Assembly (NCBI GenBank): GCA_028867675.1
Contig: JAGWGA010000007.1
Coordinates: 1 to 58,375 of the forward strand
DNA: 58,375 nucleotides
Reading direction: 5' to 3'
Origin: Nitrososphaerota archaeon
Lineage (GTDB): Archaea; Thermoproteota; Nitrososphaeria; Nitrososphaerales; Nitrosopumilaceae
Every line of letters starts with the position of its first letter. Positions within the stretch are counted from its first letter, which is position 1. Positions 50,779 to 58,375 of the stretch are shown piece after piece. Made by a program: the position numbers and the translations under genes. The notes beneath the pieces are model-generated. The model did no database searches and was not told the origin of the DNA. It worked only from the letters and a program-made list of their open reading frames with translations.

Positions 50779-51598
50779 CTTCTAAACTAAGATCAAGACC
50801 TGCAACTGAACTCGTCAATCTTCCAATAGATATCATATCTGCACCTGATCTTGCATATTGGGATACATTTGCCTGGTTAATTCCGCCAGAGACTTCTATC
50901 TTTACATTTTTTCTTAGATTGAGTTGTTCTAATTTTTTAATTATTTCTTCAATCTTTGGTGGGGATATGTTGTCTAGCATGATGATATCTGCACCTTCTC
51001 TTGCTGCTATAATTGCATTCTGGAGATTTTCTACTTCTACCTCGATTTTCTTGTGTTTTTGTTTTGCACGTCTTACTAAATCTAGAAATGAATCTGATGC
51101 AGCAATGTGATTATCCTTAATCATTACCATTTCGTCTAGAGATATTCTGTGCTTATGACCTCCACCAATTACTACTGCCTCTTTATCAAAGATTCTAAGA
51201 CCTGGTGCAGTCTTTCTTGTTGAATACAGACCGACTTTGGGACTTACAGCACGGATTTTTTTTGCGTATGTACTAGTCTGAGTGGCAATGCCGCTCATCC
51301 TTGACATTAAATTTAATGCTGTTCTCTCGCATGATAAAACAGGATACGTATCTCCAATGATTGTAATTATCTTTTGATTTGGACTGACTGTCTGTCCATC
51401 TTTTTTATGAATTGTTACTCTACAATTTCTTGATTGGAAGATTTCTTTTGCATATTGTACTCCTGCAACTATGCCATTTTCGCGAGATATTATGTGTGCA
51501 ATAATTTTTTTTCTTGGGAGTAGTTTACTTGTAATATCTCCACTTTTGATGTCTTCAGCAAGAAAATTTTCTAGAATTTTTTTTGTGCTATTTTGCAA
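50771..51598 (-). CDS. nadC: Nicotinate-nucleotide pyrophosphorylase NadC
   Basis: 275 residues. Markers are DITSKLL, SRMSGIAT, RKTAPGLR, GGGHKHR, VMIKDNH, IEVEVEN, IMLDN and the final SGGINQANV, all typical of NadC. It converts quinolinate and PRPP to nicotinate mononucleotide. Its stop lies just 1 base from the spt4 stop on the same strand, so nadC follows spt4 in the transcript. Confidence 0.95.
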   Translation of the reverse strand: MQNSTKKILENFLAEDIKSGDITSKLLPRKKIIAHIISRENGIVAGVQYAKEIFQSRNCRVTIHKKDGQTVSPNQKIITIIGDTYPVLSCERTALNLMSRMSGIATQTSTYAKKIRAVSPKVGLYSTRKTAPGLRIFDKEAVVIGGGHKHRISLDEMVMIKDNHIAASDSFLDLVRRAKQKHKKIEVEVENLQNAIIAAREGADIIMLDNISPPKIEEIIKKLEQLNLRKNVKIEVSGGINQANVSQYARSGADMISIGRLTSSVAGLDLSLEVN

Positions 51599-51599
51599 C

Positions 51600-51788
51600 C
51601 TAGGTTACCTTGAGTGCATACTTGCCTTTTTCTTTAATTCCTAAAGATTTGGCAACTACAGAATTTGTTGGGTCTACAACAAGGACTGAACTACTCCAGT
51701 CTGGACTCAGATCAGATGATTTGCATATTGGACAAACTTTTCCTACTGTAACAAATTTACATTTACGACATGCCAACTCTCTAACCAT
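51600..51788 (-). CDS. spt4: Transcription elongation factor Spt4 (RpoE2)
   Basis: 62 residues with the zinc ribbon CRKC...CPIC and the LSPDWSSSVLVVDP core. Spt4 binds Spt5 and helps RNA polymerase stay processive. It lies 6 bases after rpo7 on the same strand. Confidence 0.92.
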   Translation of the reverse strand: MVRELACRKCKFVTVGKVCPICKSSDLSPDWSSSVLVVDPTNSVVAKSLGIKEKGKYALKVT

Positions 51789-51794
51789 TTCTTA

Positions 51795-52394
51795 TCACTT
51801 TTTCTCCACTGTCTTTTTTGGTTTTTCTACAGGGGCAGCAGCTGGTGCTTTTGCTTTCTTGATTTCTTCTTCAATCCATTCGTCAGCTCCTAAGAATGGT
51901 TGTCTACATGTGATTCCAACTTTCATAGCTGCTGTCTTTCCAATTGATACTGCAGTAATTCTTGCACGGAGTGTTGTTCCAATCTTCATTGTTCTTCCAC
52001 TCTGGTTTGCGAGAATCATGCCAGACTTGACATCGCTTTTGAGATAATCGTCCATGATCTGTGACAAGTGTAACAATGCATCTGTTGCACCAATTCTGAC
52101 AAATGCTCCAAAGTCTGTAATCTCGACAATTTCTCCACGGACAATTTCTTGGAGTTTTGGTGAAAATGTTAATGCTGTAAATTCTACTCTATGGTATGTT
52201 CCTCCGTCTCCTGCAATTACTTTGCCCATCTTCTCTACCTTGGTTTCAAGAATCATGATGACATAACCAAGCTCTGGATTTATCATGGACTCGTATTTTT
52301 CCCTTAGAATGGTAATTGCAGCTTTTTTGAGAGATTCTCCAAATAACTTCGGAGGAATTCTAACTACATCAGTAAGGGTCGATATAGAAAACAT
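51795..52394 (-). CDS. rpo7: RNA polymerase subunit Rpo7 (RpoE)
   Basis: 199 residues. The N-terminal RNP-like tip domain has VRIPPKLFG and the C-terminal S1 domain has GEIVEITDFGAFVRIGATDALLHLSQ. A thaumarchaeal-type Lys/Ala/Pro-rich tail of about 25 residues follows. Rpo7 forms the stalk of RNA polymerase with Rpo4 and contacts nascent RNA. It is the first gene of rpo7-spt4-nadC and diverges from the Mrp gene. Confidence 0.93.
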   Translation of the reverse strand: MFSISTLTDVVRIPPKLFGESLKKAAITILREKYESMINPELGYVIMILETKVEKMGKVIAGDGGTYHRVEFTALTFSPKLQEIVRGEIVEITDFGAFVRIGATDALLHLSQIMDDYLKSDVKSGMILANQSGRTMKIGTTLRARITAVSIGKTAAMKVGITCRQPFLGADEWIEEEIKKAKAPAAAPVEKPKKTVEKK

Positions 52395-52490
52395 CCAATA
52401 AAAAACATAAAAACTGAATTTATGAATCTTTGGGTTATTTGAATATAATTTTTGCCTATCTTTAAATATCGTATTCGTGATTTTTTACTT

Positions 52491-53579
52491 ATGGTTTCAG
52501 TCGATCAAGTACTTTCTACTCTTAGTACTGTAATTGACCCTGATCTAAAAAAGGACATTGTCTCAATGGGTATGATCAAAGACATTGAGATTAATGGAAA
52601 TGATTTAAAATTTACACTTGAACTTACAACACCTGCTTGTCCATTTAATGATGAAATAGAACAAGATGTAAGAAATGCAATTTCTACAATTAAAGAAATA
52701 TCGAAATTTGATCTCAAAGTGACTGCAAAGGTCATGGAGGGAAGATCCCTTTCTGTTGATCAAATGTTACCAACTGTCAAAAACATCATTGGTGTTGCAA
52801 GTGGAAAAGGTGGAGTTGGAAAGACAACTGTCTCTGTCAACTTGGCACTTGCTCTGGCACAAACTGGTGCAAAGGTTGGATTACTTGATGCTGATATCTA
52901 TGGACCAAGTGTTCCATTAATGCTTGGAATGGGAAAAGCTTCCATGGAAGTTGACAATAATAAATTACAACCTGCAGAATCACACGGAATCAAAGTTGTA
53001 TCATTTGGATTCTTTGCAGAACAATCTCATCAAGCTGCTATATACCGAGGACCAATTATCTCTGGAATTTTAAAACAATTTCTTGTTGATACGAACTGGA
53101 CTGATCTCGATTATCTTATTGTAGATCTTCCACCGGGAACTGGAGATATACCATTAACGCTTGCACAAACCATTCCAATTACTGGAGTTGTAGTTGTTAC
53201 AACTCCACAAGAAGTTGCAAGCAATATTGCAGTCAAAGCATTTGGAATGTTTCAAAAACTCAACATACCTATTATGGGTGTAATAGAAAATATGAGTTAC
53301 TTCAAGTGTCCTAATTGCAGTGTCAATCATTATGTATTTGGAAAAGAAGGAGCACGAAGAATGGCTGAAACGCATAACTTGGCATTCTTGGGAGAGATTC
53401 CTCTTAATCCTGGCATAATGGAAGGCTCTGATAGTGGCAGACCTGTACTTGTAACTGATCCAAATTCTACAATGTCTCAAGCCTTTATGGTTGTGGCAAA
53501 GAATGTGGCAGCACGATGTAGTGTATTAGCATCTCAGCTAAGTGAAGAAATGACTGCTGAGGTAGCAACTCAAAAATAG
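52491..53579 (+). CDS. Mrp/ApbC-type iron-sulfur carrier ATPase
   Basis: 362 residues from ATG 52491, leaderless with TTAAATAT 26 bp upstream. The N-terminal MIP18-like domain (about residues 1-85) precedes a ParA/MinD-type ATPase with the deviant Walker A GKGGVGKTT, DADIYGPSVP and LPPGTGD. The CPNC motif late in the protein is the [4Fe-4S] site. It transfers Fe-S clusters to apoproteins. The next gene starts 19 bases downstream. Confidence 0.92.
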   Translation: MVSVDQVLSTLSTVIDPDLKKDIVSMGMIKDIEINGNDLKFTLELTTPACPFNDEIEQDVRNAISTIKEISKFDLKVTAKVMEGRSLSVDQMLPTVKNIIGVASGKGGVGKTTVSVNLALALAQTGAKVGLLDADIYGPSVPLMLGMGKASMEVDNNKLQPAESHGIKVVSFGFFAEQSHQAAIYRGPIISGILKQFLVDTNWTDLDYLIVDLPPGTGDIPLTLAQTIPITGVVVVTTPQEVASNIAVKAFGMFQKLNIPIMGVIENMSYFKCPNCSVNHYVFGKEGARRMAETHNLAFLGEIPLNPGIMEGSDSGRPVLVTDPNSTMSQAFMVVAKNVAARCSVLASQLSEEMTAEVATQK

Positions 53580-53598
53580 TTGCAAACGAAGGAAAATT

Positions 53599-54093
53599 GT
53601 GCACCTGCCTGAGAAACTACGAGACCAATTAAAAAAACCATTAGGGATTTTAATACAAGATAAAGATGCTACAAAGGAGAATATCTCGAAGAAGATTCCA
53701 AAAGGTACTTTTGTTATAACAGTAGGTGATGCTACTACTGAAAAGATGATAAAATTTGGATTTGAAGTATCCCTTCAGATAGTTGATTCGTTAGAAAAAA
53801 GAAACAAGAGAGATTTGCCCGAAGGAAAAGTGGAAACTATACTTTACTGTGAAAACCCGGCAGCTGAGATAACTCCAGAAAGTATATCTGCAATTCGTAA
53901 GGCACTTGGTATGAATCCACCAGTAAGGATTGTGGTCAATGGTGAAGAGGATCTATTAGTACTTCCAGTTGCACTTTATGCTCCTGACAATTCAGTTATT
54001 TTGTATGGGCAACCAAATGAAGGATTAGTAATAGTGCAATTAACAGAGGAGATAAGAAATAAGGCTAGTTCTATAATGAACTCTATGAGTTAA
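53599..54093 (+). CDS. GTP-dependent dephospho-CoA kinase (DUF359)
   Basis: 164 residues from a GTG start. The family pattern is seen in VGDATTEKMIKFG near residue 45, a short basic motif KRNKRD, and GEEDLLVLPVALYAPDNSVILYGQPNEGLV. This archaeal enzyme phosphorylates dephospho-CoA to coenzyme A using GTP. It follows the Mrp gene closely, but the two functions are not evidently linked. Confidence 0.88.
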   Translation: MHLPEKLRDQLKKPLGILIQDKDATKENISKKIPKGTFVITVGDATTEKMIKFGFEVSLQIVDSLEKRNKRDLPEGKVETILYCENPAAEITPESISAIRKALGMNPPVRIVVNGEEDLLVLPVALYAPDNSVILYGQPNEGLVIVQLTEEIRNKASSIMNSMS

Positions 54094-54157
54094 GTGGGGA
54101 ATGAGGAGACGGTGGCTGTATGATTTGTGATTAAACTAATGGATTTCTGACCCTGCT

Positions 54158-54173
54158 TACTACTTTTGTAGTA
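54158..54173 (+). terminator. Hairpin after the dephospho-CoA kinase gene
   Basis: TACTAC and GTAGTA pair around a T4 loop, 65 bases after the stop. An A-rich run follows. It may mark the end of the Mrp/kinase transcript. Confidence 0.3.
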
Positions 54174-54249
54174 GAAATAAAAAAATCCACAACGGTCAAT
54201 ACGAATTTTGACAACATGAATTAAACTTGGGATATAGATCTCTAGTTCT

Positions 54250-54612
54250 GTGAAGCTTGACTCTGATCTACGTTTTAAAATACTAGAAAAAGTTGGAATC
54301 TATTCTGCAAGATTTAGTATTACTGAGCCAAAAATTCTTTTGACTACAAAGGAGGTTCTGGAGATGCCAAAGGAAGTAACTGAAGGTAGAAGAACATCAG
54401 CTTACAAGTATCTTGGAGTTTCTTACATTCAGGACAATGTTGTATTCATAAATGTGAGAAAAATTCCAGATGAGAAGACTCTTGAAAATACTGTAGTTCA
54501 TGAATTAATCCACATGCGATTTCCATATTTGAGCCATGGAAAGCGATTTAACAAAATGGTTAGACGTGGACTGGCGGGAATCACATTCAAACCATATATG
54601 AAAAGGCGCTAA
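54250..54612 (+). CDS. Small zinc-metallopeptidase (SprT/M48-like)
   Basis: 120 residues from a GTG start. VVHELIHMRFPYLSHGKRF contains HExxH, with a further His in the HGKRF that follows. It resembles the SprT and YgjP-type minimal metallopeptidases, several of which act on DNA-bound proteins; the substrate here is unknown. No membrane segment, so it is cytoplasmic. Confidence 0.78.
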   Translation: MKLDSDLRFKILEKVGIYSARFSITEPKILLTTKEVLEMPKEVTEGRRTSAYKYLGVSYIQDNVVFINVRKIPDEKTLENTVVHELIHMRFPYLSHGKRFNKMVRRGLAGITFKPYMKRR

Positions 54613-54615
54613 TTT

Positions 54616-54807
54616 CTAAGACTTGTCTTCTACCACTGTAGTCATGTCAAGCTTGTCTATCTGTGATTCTATTGTTTGTCTCATGATCTCATTATGCTGT
54701 GAACAAAATTTGAAAAAACCATCCACTGTTTCAAAACATCCGCATATCCATTTAGTCTGTATGTCGCCTTCTATGGTAAGTCTGTTGTAGTCACTTTTCT
54801 TTATCAT
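54616..54807 (-). CDS. Small Cys/His-containing protein
   Basis: 63 residues. WICGCFETVDGFFKFCSQHNE has three Cys and a His that could bind one metal ion. The end is 4 bases from the convergent peptidase. Unknown function. The 254-base gap beyond it holds no recognisable gene. Confidence 0.55.
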   Translation of the reverse strand: MIKKSDYNRLTIEGDIQTKWICGCFETVDGFFKFCSQHNEIMRQTIESQIDKLDMTTVVEDKS

Positions 54808-55062
54808 GGAATTATACTCTAAGCATGACGCTAAAAAGAGTTTTTAAAATTCACATATTCTGTATCATTTTATCCTGAACAAGTATGACTCACATGCGTC
54901 ATTTTTGACAAGTTTTCTTGATGGTCTACTAGGGATATTTCTTGAAAGTTGTCTCATTGAATGAAAAAATCATGAAATGTGCCACCCAGCAGTCTATGTC
55001 GAAATATACAAAAATAATTGAAAATTATAAAAATAGATGGAATTAAAAATAAAGTAGATGGC

Positions 55063-55320
55063 TTACGGGCAGCCTTCCATCTTTTGGATGAAATAGCCTT
55101 TCTTTTGGATCTCATTAGCAATGGGCTCTGGTGCACCTTGTGAGTGGCAGAACTGACATTCCTCTGTTGAGACCTTTGAATCTGCCTCTCCAACGCTCTT
55201 GAGCCATTCTTTTGCATACTGGATTGCTTTTGCATGATCCTTCTGATTGGTAATGACGTCAAAATGCATCGTGTGGCCGTCCTTTGCCTCTACATATGTA
55301 TCATATACGTGAATTTCCAT
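55063..55320 (-). CDS. DUF2024-family protein
   Basis: 85 residues. MEIHVYDTYVEAKDGHTMHFDVIT and the CQFCHSQGAP segment with FIQKMEGCP match the DUF2024 family, a small alpha/beta protein of unknown function found in diverse bacteria and some archaea. The CxxCH could bind metal or be a redox site. Confidence 0.78.
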   Translation of the reverse strand: MEIHVYDTYVEAKDGHTMHFDVITNQKDHAKAIQYAKEWLKSVGEADSKVSTEECQFCHSQGAPEPIANEIQKKGYFIQKMEGCP

Positions 55321-55532
55321 GTTTGTAAATCAAGAATGGTTATATTTAATCCAATTTGGACAACTTTTTATCATTATACGTGGTGTGTTGCTTCAACTCG
55401 TCACGTGTACTCTGAATAGACACTGGTTGATGATGCGATCTATTTTTGACTGTACCATCTAATGACTAAACGGCGCCCTGCGTTGTCTAGTCCTGATAAA
55501 TCCTTTTACGTTAGTTTGATCAATAATTGGCG

Positions 55533-55631
55533 ATGTGGGGCACTAAAACCGAACTAAAATGTAAGGATTGTAGCGCAACTTTTTCCGACAAGGAACACTT
55601 TGAACGACACAAAAAGAACATTCACAAGTAA
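55533..55631 (+). CDS. C2H2 zinc-finger micro-protein, 32 residues
   Basis: The frame from ATG 55533 encodes a single complete C2H2 finger: CKDC...HFERHKKNIH. It ends 2 bases before the convergent JAMM gene stop. A similar single-finger peptide is at 33772-33939. Such minimal fingers are known in archaea and probably bind nucleic acid. Confidence 0.6.
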   Translation: MWGTKTELKCKDCSATFSDKEHFERHKKNIHK

Positions 55632-55633
55632 GC

Positions 55634-56047
55634 TTACAATATCTTTACTGGAACTGGGACTATGTCTGAATTGTAAATATATGCTTTAAACTCGTTACTT
55701 AGATTTGAAAAAATAACCCATGGTACAGGATTTGTTTCCATGTATTTTTTGTCTGTTGATGATGGATATGCCACTGAACCTGGATGAGAATGAAATATTC
55801 CGCTGACCTCTAATCCTTTTTTCTCTGCTGTACCATATGCTAAAATGAGTTCATCAGGAGATATGGTAAAATTTATGGGTGAGTTTTCTATATTTTTTGT
55901 AAGAAAAATCTCTTTTACTATTGTTTCATCATTACATGTACTTCCAAACAATATGGCACAAGATTCGTTTGGTATGTTTTCTTTAGAGTGGTTTGATAAA
56001 ATATCGATTTGATTTTTGGAAAAAATTATTGCCTTTGGTGCTGTCAT
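55634..56047 (-). CDS. JAMM/MPN metalloprotease
   Basis: 137 residues from ATG 56047, which overlaps the upstream stop (ATGA). The JAMM zinc site is complete: Glu in PNESCAILFG and HSHP followed by a downstream STD Asp. These stand-alone archaeal Rpn11/JAB1-like enzymes cleave ubiquitin-like modifiers such as SAMP/Urm1 from targets. It is translationally coupled to the cupredoxin membrane protein, an unexpected pairing. Confidence 0.85.
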   Translation of the reverse strand: MTAPKAIIFSKNQIDILSNHSKENIPNESCAILFGSTCNDETIVKEIFLTKNIENSPINFTISPDELILAYGTAEKKGLEVSGIFHSHPGSVAYPSSTDKKYMETNPVPWVIFSNLSNEFKAYIYNSDIVPVPVKIL

Positions 56048-57165
56048 CCTACTGTAACTTTTCCAGTCATCCATGGGTGGACTGTACAGAAGTATGGTGT
56101 TGTACCTACTGAAGAAAATACATGGTTGAATGTGTTTCCTGGCTTGATTAGGTTTGAATCAAATGTTCCTGAAGGTCCCGCATTAGGATCTCCACTGGTG
56201 ACTGTATGTGAAACTGAATCAGCATTTGTCCAAACAACTGTAGTTCCAGCCTTGACTGAAATCTCTGCAGGATCAAAATATTTCTGACTTGTAGATTGTT
56301 TTGCTGCTCCTTGAACTATTGTTACATTTGCAATTACTGGTTTGACAGGAGCTGTAATGGTTATTTTTCCTGCCATAAATGGATGGACTGTACACATGTA
56401 ATCATATTCTTTAAGATCAAGTTTTGATGTATCTAATCTGAATGTCTTACCAGATGATATGATGCTTGAATCCCAGATTGAACCATCTGGTGCACTAGTT
56501 ACTGTATGTGGAACTTTATCATTGTTAGTCCATTCAATGATATCCCCCTTTGGAACTGACACAGTAGCGGGGTCAAAACTTGGATTGCCCTTTACCGATG
56601 CGTTAAGTGGAATGGAAATTGATATTATTGGAACACTTGAAGTAGCAGCTGGAGATGTGGCGTTTGTTTCATTTTGTACTGGTGTTGGTAGATGTAATGT
56701 TGCACCAGGGCCAATAAATCCAAAGACTGTGTAAGAAGTAATCGCAGTCAATGATGCCAGAACAAATATGACTGCAATGGGCTTGAAGTATTTTGGCATC
56801 TTCATTGCTGTAAACGCAATAACTATTGTTGGGATTAGTATCATGATTATAATTCCAACAAATGTTGGCAATGATGTTACTATTTTATTCAAACTGATTG
56901 CATATGCCCCAACTGAACCTGCTATACCAAATATGACAAGCGTAGTTGCCTTTGCTCTTCCAGTAGTAGCTACTCCTCCACTTAGAATTCCTGCTGATAA
57001 AAATATCATTCCTACAAACATCGTTAAACCTGAAAGTGCCTGCATTCCTGTAAGGAACGTATTTGCAATACCCAAATATGATAAAATTACTCCTGCAAGA
57101 CCAATTGCAGTCAGTCCCATTCCTGGCATCATGAGGTCCCAGTCACTCATTTGTGCTTGTTCCAT
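56044..57165 (-). CDS. Membrane protein with two plastocyanin-like (blue copper) domains
   Basis: 373 residues. Five hydrophobic helices lie in residues 12-155. A Thr/Pro/Ala-rich linker leads to two cupredoxin domains. Each has the type 1 copper set: PHTVTS with His, then YMCTVHPFM in the first and SHTVTS...YFCTVHPWM in the second. Thaumarchaeota use such copper proteins instead of cytochrome c for electron transfer outside the membrane. The two domains could hand electrons between ammonia oxidation, the bc1 equivalent and the terminal oxidase. Confidence 0.9.
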   Translation of the reverse strand: MEQAQMSDWDLMMPGMGLTAIGLAGVILSYLGIANTFLTGMQALSGLTMFVGMIFLSAGILSGGVATTGRAKATTLVIFGIAGSVGAYAISLNKIVTSLPTFVGIIIMILIPTIVIAFTAMKMPKYFKPIAVIFVLASLTAITSYTVFGFIGPGATLHLPTPVQNETNATSPAATSSVPIISISIPLNASVKGNPSFDPATVSVPKGDIIEWTNNDKVPHTVTSAPDGSIWDSSIISSGKTFRLDTSKLDLKEYDYMCTVHPFMAGKITITAPVKPVIANVTIVQGAAKQSTSQKYFDPAEISVKAGTTVVWTNADSVSHTVTSGDPNAGPSGTFDSNLIKPGNTFNHVFSSVGTTPYFCTVHPWMTGKVTVG

Positions 57166-57244
57166 AAAGTGACATACTTAATTCTTTTGAACATCGGGAG
57201 AATCTTCGAAGAAATTAAATTCCCAGCAAAACAGCTATAGATCC

Positions 57245-58126
57245 GTGGGATTAAAGGAAGTACTTGAAGTATCAAAACCTAGAATCATAGTTTTACTTGT
57301 CATCACCGCAATCACTTCGATGTATGCTGCAAGCATCTTGATCGCACACAAGCCACTTGATGGTATCACACTATTGCATCTGATAGTGGCAGGAGCATTA
57401 TCGTCTGCAGGCTCTAGCGCATTGAATCACTATTACGACAGAGATATTGATCCATTGATGAAAAGAACAAGCACAAGACCAATTCCATCTGGAAGGATGG
57501 CAGCACGTAGTGTCTTGATATATGGTCTTGCTGTCAGTGTGATTTCCGTAATCTATGCATGGTTTACTCTAAATCCAGTTTCTACATTTTTCATTGCACT
57601 TGGAATATTTTTCTATGTGATAATCTATACTGCTTGGCTCAAACGCAGCAACTGGTCTAATATTGTAATTGGTGGATTTGCGGGAAACTGTGCATCAATG
57701 GCAGGATGGGCTGCAGCAACTGGCTCCATGGACATTCTTGGTGTACTAGTTGGCATGCTTGTATTTGTCTGGACACCGTCCCACTTTTGGTGTCTTGCAA
57801 TGAAGATACGAGATGACTATGCCGAAGCCAAGGTTCCAATGCTTCCGGTATTGATTGGAATGCAAAAAACATCAAAGTATATTCTACTCAATACTGCAAT
57901 ACTTGTACCATATTCTGTCATGCTTATCGCATTTGGACTAGGTTACGTGTACCTTGGGGTTGCATTGGTATCAGGTGGTCTCATGCTGCTTTATCACTAT
58001 AAACTAACAAAGACTCCAACGTCGGACTTTGCATGGAAAGCATACAAGGTGACTGCACCATATCTTACTATCATATTTGTAGGAATTGCACTTGATGCGG
58101 CATTTCACTTTCCCGTGATAAAATAA
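57245..58126 (+). CDS. ctaB: Protoheme IX farnesyltransferase (heme O synthase)
   Basis: 293 residues from a leaderless GTG (TTAAAT 26 bp upstream). It is a UbiA-type prenyltransferase with NHYYDRDIDPLMKRT carrying the Asp-rich active site and a second polar motif, KIRDDYAEAKVPM. It has about nine transmembrane helices. It adds farnesyl to heme B to form heme O, needed for heme-copper oxidases. The neighbour upstream is a copper protein of the same respiratory chain. Confidence 0.93.
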   Translation: MGLKEVLEVSKPRIIVLLVITAITSMYAASILIAHKPLDGITLLHLIVAGALSSAGSSALNHYYDRDIDPLMKRTSTRPIPSGRMAARSVLIYGLAVSVISVIYAWFTLNPVSTFFIALGIFFYVIIYTAWLKRSNWSNIVIGGFAGNCASMAGWAAATGSMDILGVLVGMLVFVWTPSHFWCLAMKIRDDYAEAKVPMLPVLIGMQKTSKYILLNTAILVPYSVMLIAFGLGYVYLGVALVSGGLMLLYHYKLTKTPTSDFAWKAYKVTAPYLTIIFVGIALDAAFHFPVIK

Positions 58127-58372
58127 TTACTCTGGAATTTCTTCTTCTTGTCCGACACCTGGAAATCCTGATTCGTATTCTTTTTCCAGGTTCTCCATGT
58201 TCTGTTTTTCAATCTCGTCTTCGTCTTCTTCTTTTTCAGCAATCTCTATTCTACGTTCGTCTTTTGTAAGCCATGTTACTTTTATCAAGCCATAAATCTC
58301 TAAATTGAGAAGTGTTTTGTTAAACTCGTCTTCTGGAATTGCGATGCTTGCCTTGATTAGTGCCTTTGACAA
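58127..58372 (-). CDS. Partial gene: small acidic protein, N-terminus outside window
   Basis: At least 81 residues. It looks like the C-terminal part of a helical protein (SKALIKASIAIPEDEF, LLNLEIYGLIKVTWL, winged-helix-like) with a Glu-rich tail. A TTG lies at the window edge, but the frame stays open beyond it, so the real start is probably outside. It is convergent with ctaB. Function unknown. Confidence 0.55.
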   Translation of the reverse strand: MSKALIKASIAIPEDEFNKTLLNLEIYGLIKVTWLTKDERRIEIAEKEEDEDEIEKQNMENLEKEYESGFPGVGQEEEIPE

Positions 58373-58375
58373 TTC

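Noticed and set aside
55425-55500. Possible C/D-box small RNA
   Set aside because: A TGATGA-like box is present, but no properly spaced D box follows.

Overview
The window is AT-rich archaeal DNA, most likely from an ammonia-oxidising thaumarchaeon (Nitrososphaerota, Nitrosopumilales or Nitrosotalea type). Supporting this are the HerA-NurA-Mre11-Rad50 operon, archaeal EF-2, PurP, Rpo7 and Spt4, GTP-dependent dephospho-CoA kinase, a membrane protein with two blue-copper domains, heme O synthase, and many small zinc-ribbon and winged-helix proteins. Many genes have a TATA-like box about 26 bp before the start codon, as expected for leaderless archaeal transcripts. I used this spacing to choose several starts. 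No rRNA, tRNA or CRISPR array was recognised.

Layout. 0.08-3.7 kb: a four-gene zinc-ribbon/SPFH membrane-associated module. 3.8-7.2 kb: small accessory genes, a winged-helix regulator coupled to a small membrane protein, and two copies of an operator-like promoter element. The second copy drives a 16-codon reading frame whose ribosome-binding site can be masked by a hairpin. 7.2-10.9 kb: a VOC/epimerase protein, two futalosine-pathway menaquinone genes (mqnE, mqnD) and a SIS-domain protein. 10.9-13.1 kb: elongation factor 2.

13.1-19.4 kb is the main discovery region. Directly behind the EF-2 gene lie a DUF4145 protein, small unknown genes, a family B DNA polymerase, an OLD-type ATPase/nuclease and an N-terminally truncated Cas1. 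This is the layout of a thaumarchaeal casposon, a self-synthesising transposon with a Cas1 integrase, sitting at its known aEF-2 target. It appears decayed: Cas1 lacks its N-terminal half and first catalytic Glu, and the OLD P-loop has lost its glycines.

19.4-26.6 kb: many tiny thaumarchaeal genes, including a second copy of the winged-helix/membrane-protein pair, six zinc-ribbon peptides below 100 residues, and a YwbE protein. 26.6-33.7 kb: a SNF2 helicase, a CorA-like protein without the GMN motif, a PIN-like protein, and a signalling cluster (two tandem small paralogues, histidine kinase, response regulator), then DedA. 33.8-40.7 kb: a C2H2 zinc-finger peptide, a striking double hairpin, a methyltransferase, a bifunctional-nuclease-family protein, purP, a secreted protein, tatC-tatA and a HEAT-repeat protein. 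40.7-46.3 kb: the nurA-herA-mre11-rad50 operon for DNA end resection. 46.4-48.8 kb: proline catabolism (P5C dehydrogenase and proline dehydrogenase, convergent). 48.9-51.6 kb: de novo NAD synthesis (nadX, nadA, nadC). 51.6-54.6 kb: transcription subunits (spt4, rpo7), an Mrp/ApbC Fe-S carrier, dephospho-CoA kinase and a zinc peptidase. 54.6-58.4 kb: small genes, a JAMM protease coupled to the double-cupredoxin protein, heme O synthase and a gene cut by the window end.
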